From the NCBI RefSeq assembly GCF_014192335.1, contig NZ_JACHXU010000030.1:1-64000 (forward strand): 64,000 nt of DNA, read 5' to 3'. Shown here piece by piece: positions 27,563-36,122 of the stretch. Source of the stretch: Aporhodopirellula rubra. GTDB lineage: Bacteria > Planctomycetota > Planctomycetia > Pirellulales > Pirellulaceae. How positions within the stretch are numbered: position 1 is the stretch's first letter; each line of letters begins with the position of its first letter. Under the pieces are notes generated by a model, which saw only the letters and a list, made by a program, of their open reading frames with translations, was not told the origin of the DNA and made no database searches. Made by a program: the position numbers and the translations under genes.

Positions 27563-30169
27563 TCAGTTCACCGTGTTGCACGCCGACGGCATGGCTGACG
27601 GCATGGCCGACCAATCGCCCGACGGGGCACGTTGATAGGACATGCCGTCGTGGATCGCGACCAAGTGCAGCCAGCCGCCCTCGACGAGTTCCGCGACGGG
27701 AAGGTGTTTTTGAAGCACTCGGTCGATCGATTCCAGCGGCGCCGCGATGATCACTTGCAACCGCATCGGTGCGTGCTGATACGCGGATCCCGTGTGGACC
27801 GATTGCCATGGCAGCCCCGTCATCAGGTCGCCTCCGTTGCCCGACAAAATGCCGAACCGACCGACCACGTTGTGGACCGTCTTGCATCCGCTTCCGAAGT
27901 GGGCGTTGTCGACCGTGGACGCGTAGTACTGCATGTTGATCCAGTGAGCCACGACCATCGGTGCGGTCATGATGGACTCCAGGACTTTGCCCTCGGGGTC
28001 TTGTTGCCAATCATAACTGTGGAGGAAGGAACGGCCGTCGAGATTCACGTCGCGTGTCAGTGACCGTGGAGCGACGATGAATGCCGCGTTACCCGCCAAC
28101 GCCCACTCCGGTCGCACCTCGGACCAATCGCCCGCCCGTTGGATAAGTTTTTCGACCGTGTCGCTGGCGACGATCGGAAGTCGTTCGAGTCGTGTCTGCT
28201 CGCTCGCGTTGTCGGCGATCTCGGTCAATTGTTGAACGTGATCCCGGTGTGATTCCGGAACGTCGTCTGCGTGAAAAAATGTGATGCTGTCGGTGGCGGT
28301 GTTGTGAAGTCCGGCGACGAAGAGCGTGTCGTCGGGAATCATGATCCCGCGGTTCGCCAAAATCGTTCGGATGGAATGTTGGTTGAGAAGCATTGCGGCC
28401 AGTCTCGCATTCGGTTCACCGGAGTGACCTCCGCATGCACCGCAATCGAGTCCCGCGGCGAGTGGATTGTTGTCCGTTTGGCTGGCGTGCCCACAGAACA
28501 CGACCAACGACGCGAAGTCTTCGGTCAGGCCCATGTTGCGAAGTATCGATTCGGCGAGGTCGGCTTGCTGGGTGAGTGTGATCCCCTGATGGTTGAGGCC
28601 TCGAAGCGTTGGTCCGAGTTGATCTCGTTCGTGGTCGGGCACGGCGTCGTAACGATGGTCGTTGGAGCCGGCTTTACCGAACGCTCGCGATGCGAGTTTC
28701 CAGCCGTACAGCAACCCGGTCGACTCGACGAATGAGAAACACCCGATGCCGCTGGTCGAGTACTCGTTCCAGGTTTGACGCCAAGTCCGTGTTTGTTTTC
28801 GCTTTGAAATGACGCTCGGTTCGTGTTCTTGATGGGGCAACCCTTCGTGCAATTTGAATTTCGGTTTGATCAATACCGGCACATGAGCGTCTCCGGTGGT
28901 TTGTCCGATCGACACTGATTGAATCGGCATGCCGAAGAAGCCGGCAAATCCAAGAGTGTCGATCTGGTCGGAAAGGGATTCGAGTTGGCGTCGGATTCGT
29001 TCGGATCGAACGTCGATGCAAAACACCATCTGCGCGAGTTTGCGTTGGGGCGGGCTCGCAAGATCCGACGTTTCGTGATGCGGTGAGAAGGGTTTCTCGC
29101 ACATCGAATCGAGGAGGTTGTTGCGGAACGCGATTTCGCTGGCTCGCAGGAGCACCAGTCGAACGACGGCTTCCTCGTTCCCGTTTGTTCGGCCAATACC
29201 CGCCGGCCAATTCTTGTCCACCAATCCCGAGAGATCGATTTCAATCGATTCGCTCTCGGCCAGTGCGACATCGTAGGCCAACCGGATGGCCAGCAGGCCG
29301 ACCAGGTCGTTCTCGCTGAACGAGTCGTTTGACACGGGGGCGTTCCCTTTCCAGTTCGTTTGATACTTCGTCCAGGCACTCCACCCGGGGATCGAGAACG
29401 CTTGGCAAAGCAGGAACGAAGACCAGAGTGGTTGCGGGACATTCAACCGCGTCAAGAGTTCGGTGATGGCGGTTTCTGGCATCGCGGGCAACTTCGCAAT
29501 GAACTGGCGAATCCCTCGCAGACCGAGGATCTCGATGTTCCGGTCATGGGGTGCGACCGTTCGCCAAGCTTGGTAGAGCGACAAGTGCGCCACGGGGCTC
29601 GCCCAAACCGATTCGCCTTCGTCGTAGTGTGCCGCACAATGTTTCGATACTTCGTCGCGAATCGCTTCGCTCCAATCGATGCTGTGTGACGTGGTTGCAA
29701 TTTCCGCAATCGTTCGCAGACGCGGTTGCACCTTTTGTTCGCGGATTCCGGGATTTTCCGAATTGGAATTTTGGGCGAGTAGGTCGCAGGTGTCCTGCGC
29801 GTCGAGCGATGTTGTGATTTGTTGTTCGGCCAATTCCTTCATCGATTCCGCGATGTCGTCGGCGGTAAAACGGCCTTCGCGGTAGGCGTCTCGGTAGTAC
29901 TCGATTCCCATCAGGGTTTCGCAATCTGAAAAGGATTGTAAAAGGGAACGTGCCTCCAAAAAGCTGTTCGCTGAGAGTCCCGCGTAGGGATTCACCGCCA
30001 CGTAATCCCGCAGCGGCCAAACCGGTGCGATCACATCGCTGACCCTTTTGAGCGCTTCGCGGATGGTCGTGCCGAAACCGGATGTTCCAGGTTCGGATCG
30101 CGAGATGATCTTTGCGACCGCTGCTTTCATCGGCGACGCGGGAGCGTTTTGAGTCATTACGTTCGACAT
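27563..30169 (-). CDS. dabA: Inorganic carbon transporter subunit DabA (DUF2309/UPF0753)
   Basis: The 868-aa protein has the family start (VWPLRDYVAVNPYAG). The beta-carbonic-anhydrase-like zinc ligands can be placed as C384 and D386 (FCIDVRSE), H561 (CGHASQ) and C576 (LDCGACGGHSGE). These match the C-x-D and the 15-residue H-to-C spacing described for DabA of Halothiobacillus (C351/D353/H524/C539). With DabB it is thought to hydrate CO2 to bicarbonate vectorially at the cytoplasmic membrane face, driven by ion flow. AAGGA lies six bases before the ATG. It is 89 bases downstream of dabB on the same strand, so the two are probably one transcript. A role in CO2 supply for anaplerosis in a heterotroph is inference. 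Confidence 0.93.
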   Translation of the reverse strand: MSNVMTQNAPASPMKAAVAKIISRSEPGTSGFGTTIREALKRVSDVIAPVWPLRDYVAVNPYAGLSANSFLEARSLLQSFSDCETLMGIEYYRDAYREGRFTADDIAESMKELAEQQITTSLDAQDTCDLLAQNSNSENPGIREQKVQPRLRTIAEIATTSHSIDWSEAIRDEVSKHCAAHYDEGESVWASPVAHLSLYQAWRTVAPHDRNIEILGLRGIRQFIAKLPAMPETAITELLTRLNVPQPLWSSFLLCQAFSIPGWSAWTKYQTNWKGNAPVSNDSFSENDLVGLLAIRLAYDVALAESESIEIDLSGLVDKNWPAGIGRTNGNEEAVVRLVLLRASEIAFRNNLLDSMCEKPFSPHHETSDLASPPQRKLAQMVFCIDVRSERIRRQLESLSDQIDTLGFAGFFGMPIQSVSIGQTTGDAHVPVLIKPKFKLHEGLPHQEHEPSVISKRKQTRTWRQTWNEYSTSGIGCFSFVESTGLLYGWKLASRAFGKAGSNDHRYDAVPDHERDQLGPTLRGLNHQGITLTQQADLAESILRNMGLTEDFASLVVFCGHASQTDNNPLAAGLDCGACGGHSGEPNARLAAMLLNQHSIRTILANRGIMIPDDTLFVAGLHNTATDSITFFHADDVPESHRDHVQQLTEIADNASEQTRLERLPIVASDTVEKLIQRAGDWSEVRPEWALAGNAAFIVAPRSLTRDVNLDGRSFLHSYDWQQDPEGKVLESIMTAPMVVAHWINMQYYASTVDNAHFGSGCKTVHNVVGRFGILSGNGGDLMTGLPWQSVHTGSAYQHAPMRLQVIIAAPLESIDRVLQKHLPVAELVEGGWLHLVAIHDGMSYQRAPSGDWSAMPSAMPSACNTVN

Positions 30170-30258
30170 GAGATTCCTTTGGTGGAAGTTGAGTCAGGTG
30201 GAGTGGATCGACGAAAAGGGATCAGGTGAATTTGCAGGGGATTGGGCAACAAACGAGG

Positions 30259-31971
30259 TCAACTCGAAACGAGTGGTCCGAAAACGCGTCGGATAATGCT
30301 GTCGAGATAGAAGCCGTTGGCGGCGTGGATTTGCCATCGTTCGAAGCGAGACGATTTCCACGGCGTTGTCGCACGAAGTTGAATCGCCAGAAGCATTCCG
30401 AAACCGAATGCGACCGCCACTGCGACGAACAGTTGCCAGGTCGGCGACGTGGCGGCCGGCAGACTCGCTGAGACGATTTTGTCGACGCCGCAAAAGCTCG
30501 CCGTGTAGGCGAAACACATCGCCGCGGTCACCGCGACGGACCGCATGACCAGCTTAGATTCGCCTGAGGCCATCACTCGCTGCATCCAGTAGGCCAGAGA
30601 AACACAGAGGACGCCGCCGAGTAGGAGTCCGCCCGGTTTGGCCAACGGGTTGATTTGAAAGACCACAAAAGCCGCCGTTAACGCTGCCGTCGAGATCAAC
30701 ACTGAGCCTGCGACTTGTTTCCACGTTTCACCAGTATTCGTGGTGGGATGGGAAGTAACCACAGACGGATGAACGTTCGAGGGAGTCAATGAACCGTGTC
30801 GCAGGCCGGTGTTATGCGGCAAGACATGTTCGGGCGCAGATCGTGGCGTGGCAGCGCCCCGTGTTGCGGCCTGCTGCGTCAGGACGCTGCCGCTGCTCAG
30901 GAACGCGTGTGCTTTGTAGAGCGAGTGGGCGATGATGTGCAGCATCGCGGCCGAGAACGCACCGAGCCCGCATTGCAACATCATGAATCCCATCTGGGCA
31001 ATCGTTGAATATGCGAGTGACTTCTTCACGCTTGTCTGCGTCAACATCACCACGGCGCCGAAGCAAGCTGTTAGCCCGCCGATAAAGGCGAGCATTGTCA
31101 TTGCCGTGGGCGTCAGTGCGAGGATCGGGCTGGTCCGGATCAACAGGTAGCCACCCGCGTTGACGATGCCAGCGTGCATCAGTGCGGAGACAGGAGTGGG
31201 CGTCTCCATCGTCAACGGCAACCAAGTGTGAAACGGAAATTGTGCGGACTTCGTAATCGCACCGGCGACCAAGAGAAAGCAGGCCGCTTGAATGCCGGGC
31301 GTGGCGGTCACGGTGGATCCTGCGGCGGCGAGCAGTTCAGCGAATTCGAGCGTGCTGAACTCTCGATAGATCAGCGTGATCGCGACCAACAAAGCCGCAT
31401 CACCGATTCGGCTGATTGTGAACTTGGTCCACGCCGCTCGCCGAGCTGCAGGACGATCGCCGTAGTGCAGCAGCAGTTGATGTAGCCCCAGGCTCGTCAT
31501 CACCCATGCCGTGACGAACATCAGGAGGTTTCCCGAAATCACCATCAGGCAAACCGATCCGATCGTGAAGCTGGTCCACCGGTAGTAGCGACCTTGGGAT
31601 GGTTCGCCGTCGAGGTAACGCATCGAATAGCGACAGATGACCCATCCGACGAAAGACACCAACGCGAACATCAATGCGGCGACGCCGTCGTAGTGAACCG
31701 AAACTGTCAGCGGCAAATCATCCGAAAGTCGCAGCAGCGTCGCGTCGGCGGGTTGCGTCGTTCCCAGGCCCAGCGTCTCTGCCGATCCGAAGGCCGTGGA
31801 CATTCCCAGCGACAACAACATTGCGGCGGCAACCAAGGCTTGCCCACCGGCGAGGAACGTGACCCAGCGGCGATACCGAACCACTTCGCCTTTGGCGAGC
31901 GAGCGGGGGACGCATGCCGTCGCGATCAGGGTGACCGGAAGCAGAAAACCAAGCGACAGAAACCAACTCAT
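30259..31971 (-). CDS. dabB: Inorganic carbon transporter subunit DabB (NuoL/ND5-like)
   Basis: A 570-aa polytopic membrane protein of the proton-conducting NuoL/MrpA family. Conserved stretches are AITKSAQFPFHTWLP, ETPTPVSALMHAGIVNAGGYLL, KKSLAYSTIAQMGFMM and AHSLYKAHAFLSSGSV. The lysines and histidines of the ion path are present. It is shorter than complex I NuoL and has no nuo neighbours, and the dabA gene next door identifies it as DabB. It should couple cation flow to CO2 capture by DabA. GGAG lies eight bases before the ATG. The upstream promoter and operator are listed separately. Confidence 0.92.
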   Translation of the reverse strand: MSWFLSLGFLLPVTLIATACVPRSLAKGEVVRYRRWVTFLAGGQALVAAAMLLSLGMSTAFGSAETLGLGTTQPADATLLRLSDDLPLTVSVHYDGVAALMFALVSFVGWVICRYSMRYLDGEPSQGRYYRWTSFTIGSVCLMVISGNLLMFVTAWVMTSLGLHQLLLHYGDRPAARRAAWTKFTISRIGDAALLVAITLIYREFSTLEFAELLAAAGSTVTATPGIQAACFLLVAGAITKSAQFPFHTWLPLTMETPTPVSALMHAGIVNAGGYLLIRTSPILALTPTAMTMLAFIGGLTACFGAVVMLTQTSVKKSLAYSTIAQMGFMMLQCGLGAFSAAMLHIIAHSLYKAHAFLSSGSVLTQQAATRGAATPRSAPEHVLPHNTGLRHGSLTPSNVHPSVVTSHPTTNTGETWKQVAGSVLISTAALTAAFVVFQINPLAKPGGLLLGGVLCVSLAYWMQRVMASGESKLVMRSVAVTAAMCFAYTASFCGVDKIVSASLPAATSPTWQLFVAVAVAFGFGMLLAIQLRATTPWKSSRFERWQIHAANGFYLDSIIRRVFGPLVSS

Positions 31972-32006
31972 TGCGTGAACTCCAATTTGCGGTATGGGAT
32001 ACGCGA

Positions 32007-32035
32007 ATAGTAAAGCACGACATGCCTGTCGTCAA
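32007..32035 (-). promoter_or_regulatory. dabBA promoter: TTGACG-N17-TACTAT
   Basis: On the minus strand the -35 is TTGACG (32035-32030, five of six matches) and the -10 is TACTAT (32012-32007, four of six), separated by exactly 17 bases. The predicted start is near 32000, giving a ~28-base leader with a good ribosome site before dabB. A perfect inverted repeat fills the spacer and overlaps the -35. Confidence 0.6.
32017..32032. promoter_or_regulatory. Inverted repeat in the dabBA promoter (ACGACA-TGCC-TGTCGT)
   Basis: Perfect 6-bp arms with a 4-base centre, placed between the -35 and -10 of the dabB promoter. This position is typical of a repressor operator. The divergent winged-helix protein encoded 200 bases away is the obvious candidate binder. 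Confidence 0.5.
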
Positions 32036-32135
32036 TTCAGTTTCGTTGTTTTGGCGGCGAATCTTGATCGAATCCGGTCAGTTTGCCTCCGAAATCGCAT
32101 GAAAACCCGCTTTTTACTGCGTCTTTTTAATCCCG

Positions 32136-32157
32136 CGAATTTTGTTTCGTGAATTCG
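32136..32157. promoter_or_regulatory. Inverted repeat CGAATT-N10-AATTCG before the winged-helix gene
   Basis: Perfect 6-bp arms with a 10-base spacer, about 80 bases before the preferred start of the regulator gene, in AT-rich DNA. It may be part of that gene's promoter or an autoregulatory site. Its sequence differs from the dabB operator. Confidence 0.3.
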
Positions 32158-32237
32158 ATGGTATGTTTTGTGGAATGCGAGCGGCCACGGAGGCGCTTCG
32201 ACTGCATTTCACTCGCGGACAGGCGGAATTTTTGATC

Positions 32238-32645
32238 ATGAAGCGATCGGCAACTCGATCAACGGCAACGGCCTCGAAAGAGACCGGAAAAGAGCAACCG
32301 GCGCGAGAAACGTCGGCTCTCAAGGTGGCAAAGGGTGCGGCGGAGAAATCAACCGGAAAGAGCGAATCCCCGGCGAGTCGGTGGACATTCCTCACCAATC
32401 ACGCGCACGTGCTGATCACGCTGCACGGCGATCCCGATTTGGTACTCCGGGAAGTCGCGTTGAAAGTCGGCATCACCGAACGGGCGGTCCAGCGGATTGT
32501 GCAGGATCTGGAAGACGAGGGGTTTATCCGCCGAGAGAAAGTCGGCCGGAAGAACCACTACGAAGTCCTGCCGGATGAGCAATTGCGTCACCCGATCGAA
32601 GCCCATCGAACGATCGGCGATCTGTTAAAGCTGATCCACGGTTAA
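32238..32645 (+). CDS. Small winged helix-turn-helix transcriptional regulator
   Basis: 135 aa from the ATG at 32238; an earlier in-frame start at 32142 is less likely because it reads through the probable promoter. The N-terminal ~45 residues are basic and Lys/Ala/Thr-rich. A winged helix spans about 50-118: [56 protein letters not shown]. The first helix, recognition helix and wing are easy to see, and the fold is of the MarR/ArsR general type. No ligand domain is present. It is divergent from dabBA, so it may control that promoter. Confidence 0.85.
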   Translation: MKRSATRSTATASKETGKEQPARETSALKVAKGAAEKSTGKSESPASRWTFLTNHAHVLITLHGDPDLVLREVALKVGITERAVQRIVQDLEDEGFIRREKVGRKNHYEVLPDEQLRHPIEAHRTIGDLLKLIHG

Positions 32646-32798
32646 TCCGTTTCGACGCTCGCGATCAGGTTGGGGCGAATCGCTGACTCTAGGTTGCAGT
32701 TGCAGGTAACAGGTAGGCTGGACGCCGGGACGCAGGGTGTCGATGCGTGGGGAACCTGTTTGCGATTGGACTTGGTCTTGCTGCGTTCTGATTTTGCA

Positions 32799-32827
32799 CC
32801 GGGCGGCGTGCTGGTCGCCGCGCCCGG
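32799..32827. terminator. Strong GC stem-loop downstream of purB
   Basis: CCGGGCGGCG (32799-32808) pairs with CGCCGCGCCCGG (32816-32827), with a two-base bulge and a seven-base loop. It lies between the convergent winged-helix gene and purB, 15 bases past the purB stop. No U-run follows on either strand. Confidence 0.45.
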
Positions 32828-32842
32828 GAACAAAGGGTCACG

Positions 32843-34270
32843 CTACAGAATGTTGCCAGGGCGATAGGCGGCCGCGTCGGGGTTGGCGTCGACGAGTTTG
32901 GCGATCTTGGCGTTCACCTTTTCGATCTGTTGAGCCGCGTTGCCGATGAACTCGATCGGTGCGCCGATTGCCGCACTCAGTTGTTCTCCGGTCATCGGGA
33001 TTCGGTCGTCTTCGGCGAGACGTTCGAGCAGATCGTTGTCGTCACGACCGGTGTCACGCATCGCGAGGGCCGCCGCGACGGCGTGTTCCTTGATCGCTTC
33101 GTGTGCGGTTTCGCGACCCACGCCGGCTTTGACTGCGGCCACCAAGATTTTGGTCGTTGCGAGGAACGGCAGGTACCGGCGAAGCTCACGCTCGATCACC
33201 GCGGGGTAAACGCCGTAGTCAGCGAGCACGGTAAGGAACGTTTCGAGTTGTCCGTCGATCGCCAGAAACGCGTCCGGCACGGCAACACGTCGCACGACAC
33301 TGCAACTGACGTCGCCCTCGTTCCACTGGTCGCCGATCAAACCGCCGACCATGGCGAGGTAACCACGCAACAACACGCAGAACCCGTCGATTCGTTCGGC
33401 TGATCGAGCGTTCATCTTGTGCGGCATCGCCGACGATCCGACTTGGCCGGGCCGGAAACCTTCCGTCGCCAGTTCCGCACCCGCCATCAAACGCAGCGTC
33501 CGGGCAAAGTTCGCGGGCGCGGACGAAAGCTGCGTCAGTGCCGAGACGACATCGAAATCGAGCGATCGTGCGTAGACTTGTCCAACGCTATCGAACACCG
33601 ACGTGAACCCGAGACGTTCGGCGATACGAACGTCGAGTTGGTCGAGTTTGCTGGCGTCGTTTTGGAACAGGTCGAGCATGTCCTGCTGTGTCCCGACGGG
33701 GCCCTTGATGCCACGCAGAGGATAGCGGGCGATCAATTCGTCGATGCGTTGGTGCGCAACTAACAATTCTTCGGCGATGTTGGCGAACCGTTTGCCGACC
33801 GTCGTGACTTGGGCGGGGACGTTGTGGCTGCGTCCGGCGATCGCCAATTCGGCGAATTCCGACGCACGTTCGGCGACCAACGATAACGACGTCACGATCC
33901 GGTCGCGGACGAGCATTAGGCCCGAGCGGATTTGTAGTTGTTCGACGTTTTCGGTTAAATCGCGGCTCGTCATTCCTTTGTGGACGTGCTCGTGTCCGGC
34001 CAGCGCGTTGAACTCTTCAATGCGGGCTTTGACGTCGTGCTTGGTGACCCGTTCGCGATCATCGATCGATTGCAGATTCACTTGATCGACGACTTTGCGG
34101 TACGCATCGATCACGTCATCAGGGATCGAAACGCCGAGATCGTTCTGGGCTTCCATCACCGCGATCCACAATTTTCGCTCTTGGATCACCTTGGCTTCGG
34201 GGGACCAGATTGCGACCATCGCGTCGCTGGCGTAACGGGAGGCGAGGACGTTAGGCAAAACGGTGGGCAT
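32843..34270 (-). CDS. purB: Adenylosuccinate lyase
   Basis: Fumarase/aspartase superfamily enzyme, 475 aa. The signature loop GSSAMPHKMNAR is present, as are the catalytic-histidine region ALAGHEHVHKGMTSRDLTEN and RYPLRGIKGPVGTQQDML. It makes AMP from adenylosuccinate and AICAR from SAICAR in purine synthesis. I prefer the ATG at 34270 (MPTVLPNVLASRYAS); a TTG start at 34309 would add 13 residues. It stands alone, with no other pur gene nearby. The divergent neighbour is the acyltransferase gene. Confidence 0.95.
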   Translation of the reverse strand: MPTVLPNVLASRYASDAMVAIWSPEAKVIQERKLWIAVMEAQNDLGVSIPDDVIDAYRKVVDQVNLQSIDDRERVTKHDVKARIEEFNALAGHEHVHKGMTSRDLTENVEQLQIRSGLMLVRDRIVTSLSLVAERASEFAELAIAGRSHNVPAQVTTVGKRFANIAEELLVAHQRIDELIARYPLRGIKGPVGTQQDMLDLFQNDASKLDQLDVRIAERLGFTSVFDSVGQVYARSLDFDVVSALTQLSSAPANFARTLRLMAGAELATEGFRPGQVGSSAMPHKMNARSAERIDGFCVLLRGYLAMVGGLIGDQWNEGDVSCSVVRRVAVPDAFLAIDGQLETFLTVLADYGVYPAVIERELRRYLPFLATTKILVAAVKAGVGRETAHEAIKEHAVAAALAMRDTGRDDNDLLERLAEDDRIPMTGEQLSAAIGAPIEFIGNAAQQIEKVNAKIAKLVDANPDAAAYRPGNIL

Positions 34271-34479
34271 TGGGGCCGGCACGAAAATCTCCGAAAAAAG
34301 AGCGGGCAAGCGGACTTGCGAGAGTTGAAATGGATCGCGATCGGTCTCGTGTCAGGCGACACTTTGGGAAATTCACGGAAGGCGACGGGCAAGAATATAG
34401 TCTCTCATTCGCTGAGGACGAATGACGGGCCCGCCGGGGGATCTACTGGCAATCGCGGCGTCAGGGTAAACTCGTCGCC

Positions 34480-35085
34480 ATGACCTTGACCAGCCACGCG
34501 ATCGTCCTCTTGGCAAAGTTATTCAGCGGTTTCACCGTTCGCTGGATCGACTGCCAACCGGACACCTGCCAACGCATTTATTTCGCCAATCACACCAGCC
34601 ACCTCGATGCGGTGGTGCTGTGGTCGGCGTTACCGAAAGAGATCCGCGCGTTGACGCGTCCGGTGGCGGCGAAGGATTATTGGAGCGGCGGATGGTTCAA
34701 ACCCCATATCGCGGCGAGTTTCAACGCTCTGCTGATCGACCGCAAAGAGATCCGGGTTCACAAGAGTCCGATCGACAGCATGATTCGCCAAATGGGCGAT
34801 ATCTATTCGCTAATCGTGTTCCCCGAAGGCGGTCGGAGCGCCGGGGAAGAAATGAGTGATTTCAAAAGCGGGCTGTATTACTTGGGCAAAAAACGACCTG
34901 ATCTTGAATTGGTTCCCGTTTATATGGAAAACCTCAACCGGATCTTGCCGCGTGGCGAGGTTTTGCCCGTGCCGCTGCTTTCGTGCATCACGATCGGAGC
35001 TCCGATTTTCCTCGAAGCGGGCGAACCCAAAGCCGACTTTTTGCGGCGAGCCCGACAATCGGTTTTGCAACTGAAAGATCTTTAA
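34480..35085 (+). CDS. PlsC-type acyltransferase (1-acylglycerol-3-phosphate acyltransferase-like)
   Basis: The 201-aa protein has the acyltransferase motifs NHTSHLDAVVL (H-x4-D, about 30-40), NALLIDRKEI (about 84) and FPEGGRS (about 113). PVYMENLNRILPRGE near 150 is a further family segment. It should move an acyl chain to a glycerophosphate or similar acceptor at the membrane. It is short for PlsC and lacks an N-terminal membrane helix, apart from a hydrophobic start (IVLLAKLFSGF). Overlapping codons of the next gene begin 24 bases after its stop, so the two may be cotranscribed. Confidence 0.85.
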   Translation: MTLTSHAIVLLAKLFSGFTVRWIDCQPDTCQRIYFANHTSHLDAVVLWSALPKEIRALTRPVAAKDYWSGGWFKPHIAASFNALLIDRKEIRVHKSPIDSMIRQMGDIYSLIVFPEGGRSAGEEMSDFKSGLYYLGKKRPDLELVPVYMENLNRILPRGEVLPVPLLSCITIGAPIFLEAGEPKADFLRRARQSVLQLKDL

Positions 35086-35108
35086 CCCCCTCAAAACGGA
35101 TTCATCGA

Positions 35109-36023
35109 ATGAGTGATGGTAGCGATCAAAACCCCAACCGTGCCCCGTGGACGACGCCGGGCGGTGCGGGAGACCCGATGAACAATCCCGCTTCGGGCCC
35201 CTACGCACCTCACGAGGCCGCAGCCGGACAACGCGAGCCAAAAAAGGGGCTCGGTTGTTGGGTGTGGGGATGTCTCGGCGCGATCGTCTTCATGCTGCTC
35301 GCGATGGTCGGTCTCGGTGTCGGTGGGTATTACTTACTCACCACGCAGGTCGCCAAGTACACCGACACTCAGGCCGCCGAAATGCCGGTCGTCGAAATGG
35401 ATGAGGAAGAACTCAGCGCATTGGAGACCCGCATCGAATCGTTTACCAATCAAGTTCGTGGTGAACAAAGCGTCAACGTGGGGGAGGACGTCGATGTTGA
35501 TGCCGATGGCGAATCGGATACCGACAGCGAAGAACTCGCCACTGGTCAATTGCCGGTCCGCGAATTGGAACTGACCGCGAAAGAGATCAACGGTTTGATC
35601 GCATCGAAACCGGAGTTGAAGGGACGCGTGTTCGTCGAAATTGAAGACGGGCGGGTGTTTGGTAAGGTCAGCATTCCGACAGATATGTTCCCGGGAGGCG
35701 ATGGGCGATTCTTTAACGCCGATGGAGAATTTGATGTCTCGATGCAAGACGGCATTCTGGTCGTGCGGTTGATCGACGCGAGCGTCAAGGGCGAACAGAT
35801 TCCACAACAGATTCTCGACCAGTTTGCCCTCGAAAACTTGGCCAAGGACGTCTACAAGAATCCAGAAAACGCAGAGATGCTGAGGAAGTTCGAAACCATC
35901 GAAGTCGAAGGCGAGTCGATCATTCTGAGGCTCCGCGAACCAGACTCGACGTCGCCCCAAGAAGAGACTTCTGCCGAAGAAGAAGTCGAAGCGGCGGAGG
36001 AAGGCGAACCCGTTGCCACGTAG
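35109..36023 (+). CDS. Single-pass membrane protein of unknown function (304 aa)
   Basis: From the ATG at 35109 (MSDGSDQNPN) there is a Pro/Gly/Ala-rich N-terminus and one membrane helix at about 50-78 (GCWVWGCLGAIVFMLLAMVGLG), which follows KKGLG. A highly acidic linker comes next, then a ~130-residue beta-rich domain with FVEIEDGRVFGKVSIP. The tail is acidic (Glu-rich). No family is recognised. An earlier in-frame start at 34983 would overlap the acyltransferase gene and is unlikely. The N-in/C-out topology is a guess from the positive residues before the helix. Confidence 0.75.
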   Translation: MSDGSDQNPNRAPWTTPGGAGDPMNNPASGPYAPHEAAAGQREPKKGLGCWVWGCLGAIVFMLLAMVGLGVGGYYLLTTQVAKYTDTQAAEMPVVEMDEEELSALETRIESFTNQVRGEQSVNVGEDVDVDADGESDTDSEELATGQLPVRELELTAKEINGLIASKPELKGRVFVEIEDGRVFGKVSIPTDMFPGGDGRFFNADGEFDVSMQDGILVVRLIDASVKGEQIPQQILDQFALENLAKDVYKNPENAEMLRKFETIEVEGESIILRLREPDSTSPQEETSAEEEVEAAEEGEPVAT

Positions 36024-36056
36024 CGACGATTCAGTCGCCTGTCGCAATTCGGGGAA

Positions 36057-36079
36057 GAACGATGACGCGGTCGTCGTTC
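36057..36079. terminator. Stem-loop between convergent genes
   Basis: GAACGATGAC and GTCGTCGTTC pair at nine of ten positions plus one G-U, with a GCG loop. A second small hairpin (CGGT-GACT-ACCG) follows about 20 bases later. The site is in the 99-bp gap between two convergent genes. Confidence 0.4.
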
Positions 36080-36122
36080 CCTGGCCGATCGGGCCGGTGA
36101 AACGGTGACTACCGCGTTAAAG

